Below, piece by piece: positions 44,606-44,843 of a stretch of DNA of 44,843 nt. Below the pieces are notes generated by a model. It searched no databases, was not told the origin of the DNA, and was given only the letters and a program-made list of their open reading frames with translations. Made by a program: the position numbers and the translations under genes. How positions within the stretch are numbered: position 1 is the first letter of the stretch; the number at the start of each line of letters is the position of its first letter. Origin of the DNA: an uncultured Bacteroidales bacterium (GTDB lineage Bacteria; Bacteroidota; Bacteroidia; Bacteroidales; P3). The DNA lies in assembly GCA_905233475.1 (NCBI GenBank), contig CAJOEN010000014.1:1-44843 (forward strand). Direction: 5' to 3'.

Positions 44606-44613
44606 CAGGGGGA

Positions 44614-44627
44614 TTTCAACTTTCAAC
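44614..44627. repeat. Two heptamers GTTGAAA (minus strand)
   Basis: Two exact copies of GTTGAAA read on the minus strand. The first G is the last base of the TAG stop codon of the cupin gene. Same unit as at 39549 and 43196. Confidence 0.7.
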
Positions 44628-44843
44628 TATTTAAGTATTACAGCAAGGAAACGTATGTTTTTGCCGCTTTCGTTGCGGATGCTGTGACGGGTGCCGTTGC
44701 CAGTAAACACCACGTCGCCGGCGTGGAGAATGTGGGTGTCGTCGTTGTCGGTAACCACTGCCTCGCCGTCGAGCAGATAATACATCTCCGAGTCGGAGGT
44801 GTGGTCGTGGTCGGCAATCATGCTGCCGTGGGGCAGTTCGATA
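44627..44843 (-). CDS. Cupin domain protein, 5' end outside the window
   Basis: The frame continues through the first ATG (44821) to the window edge, where it reads 'IELPHGSMIADHDHTSDSEM', so the true start is beyond 44843 and only about 72 C-terminal residues are seen. The cupin pattern is complete in this part: two His in 'DHDHTSDSE' with the Glu, then 'YYLLDGEAVV' and the second motif 'HAGDVVFTGNGTRHSI' with its His. These would bind one metal ion. Without a further domain the function cannot be named; small cupins are often sugar- or metabolite-binding enzymes. A hairpin terminator follows. Confidence 0.85.
   Translation of the reverse strand, partial: IELPHGSMIADHDHTSDSEMYYLLDGEAVVTDNDDTHILHAGDVVFTGNGTRHSIRNESGKNIRFLAVILK

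Noticed and set aside
1..44843. tRNA, rRNA, CRISPR, integrase or transposase genes
   Set aside because: No cloverleaf, direct-repeat array with spacers, or recombinase motif was found by reading; a covariance search could still find a divergent small RNA.

Overview
The window is a gene-dense chromosomal segment from a member of the Bacteroidetes, most likely order Bacteroidales. This rests on several family-level markers: a SecA of about 1,070 residues, a DUF4476 protein, a DUF4249 lipoprotein paired with a TonB-dependent receptor, GldH, the type IX secretion protein PorQ, a large secreted protein ending in a T9SS type B sorting domain, and many -7 boxes of the Bacteroidetes form TAnnTTTG. 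Presence of T9SS parts argues against the genus Bacteroides itself and for a T9SS-bearing family; this is inference. No tRNA, rRNA, CRISPR array, phage, integrase or intact insertion sequence was seen.

Layout. 1-9.5 kb, minus strand: DUF4476 protein, secA, a PagL-like lipid A deacylase behind an MscS channel, a DUF1015 protein and an NhaC-type antiporter. 9.6-10.0 kb: a 44-residue membrane ORF followed by a cluster of perfect hairpins. 10-14 kb, minus: a tightly overlapping ABC ATPase-permease-TrmH-hflX operon. 14.2-17.7 kb, minus: the T9SS cargo protein. 18.2-23.0 kb, plus: a ribbon-helix-helix-like protein, an F0 subunit a gene (atpB) without its usual partners, pgk and a YgiQ radical SAM protein. 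23-28 kb, minus: a U32 family protein translationally coupled to a TonB-dependent receptor and a DUF4249 lipoprotein. 28-34 kb: porQ (minus), then a second TonB-dependent receptor with a zinc-site-less M16 protein, and a metallo-beta-lactamase-fold protein (plus). 34-37.5 kb, minus: asd-gldH-uvrC. 37.8-44.8 kb: an unrecognised secreted protein, a bile-acid/Na+ symporter-family protein, RarD, a small membrane/coiled-coil protein with efp, a nucleoside-type MFS permease, an HD phosphohydrolase and a cupin cut by the window edge.

Functional themes are housekeeping (SecA, EF-P, PGK, HflX, UvrC, Asd), envelope and surface work (TonB receptors, PorQ, GldH, T9SS cargo, PagL, MscS) and transport. No obvious defence or mobile system is present.

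The most unusual structure is outside the genes. At least five short arrays of 7-bp units in strict phase lie exactly at gene borders. Four genes (ends at 39553, 43200, 43292 and 44627) have their stop codon inside, or sharing a base with, the first heptamer. Two more arrays sit 5-10 bases upstream of start codons. Other points worth checking are the isolated atpB, three neighbouring genes with apparent TTG starts, two intergenic groups of perfect hairpins, and a folded convergent intergenic region at 34.05-34.14 kb.
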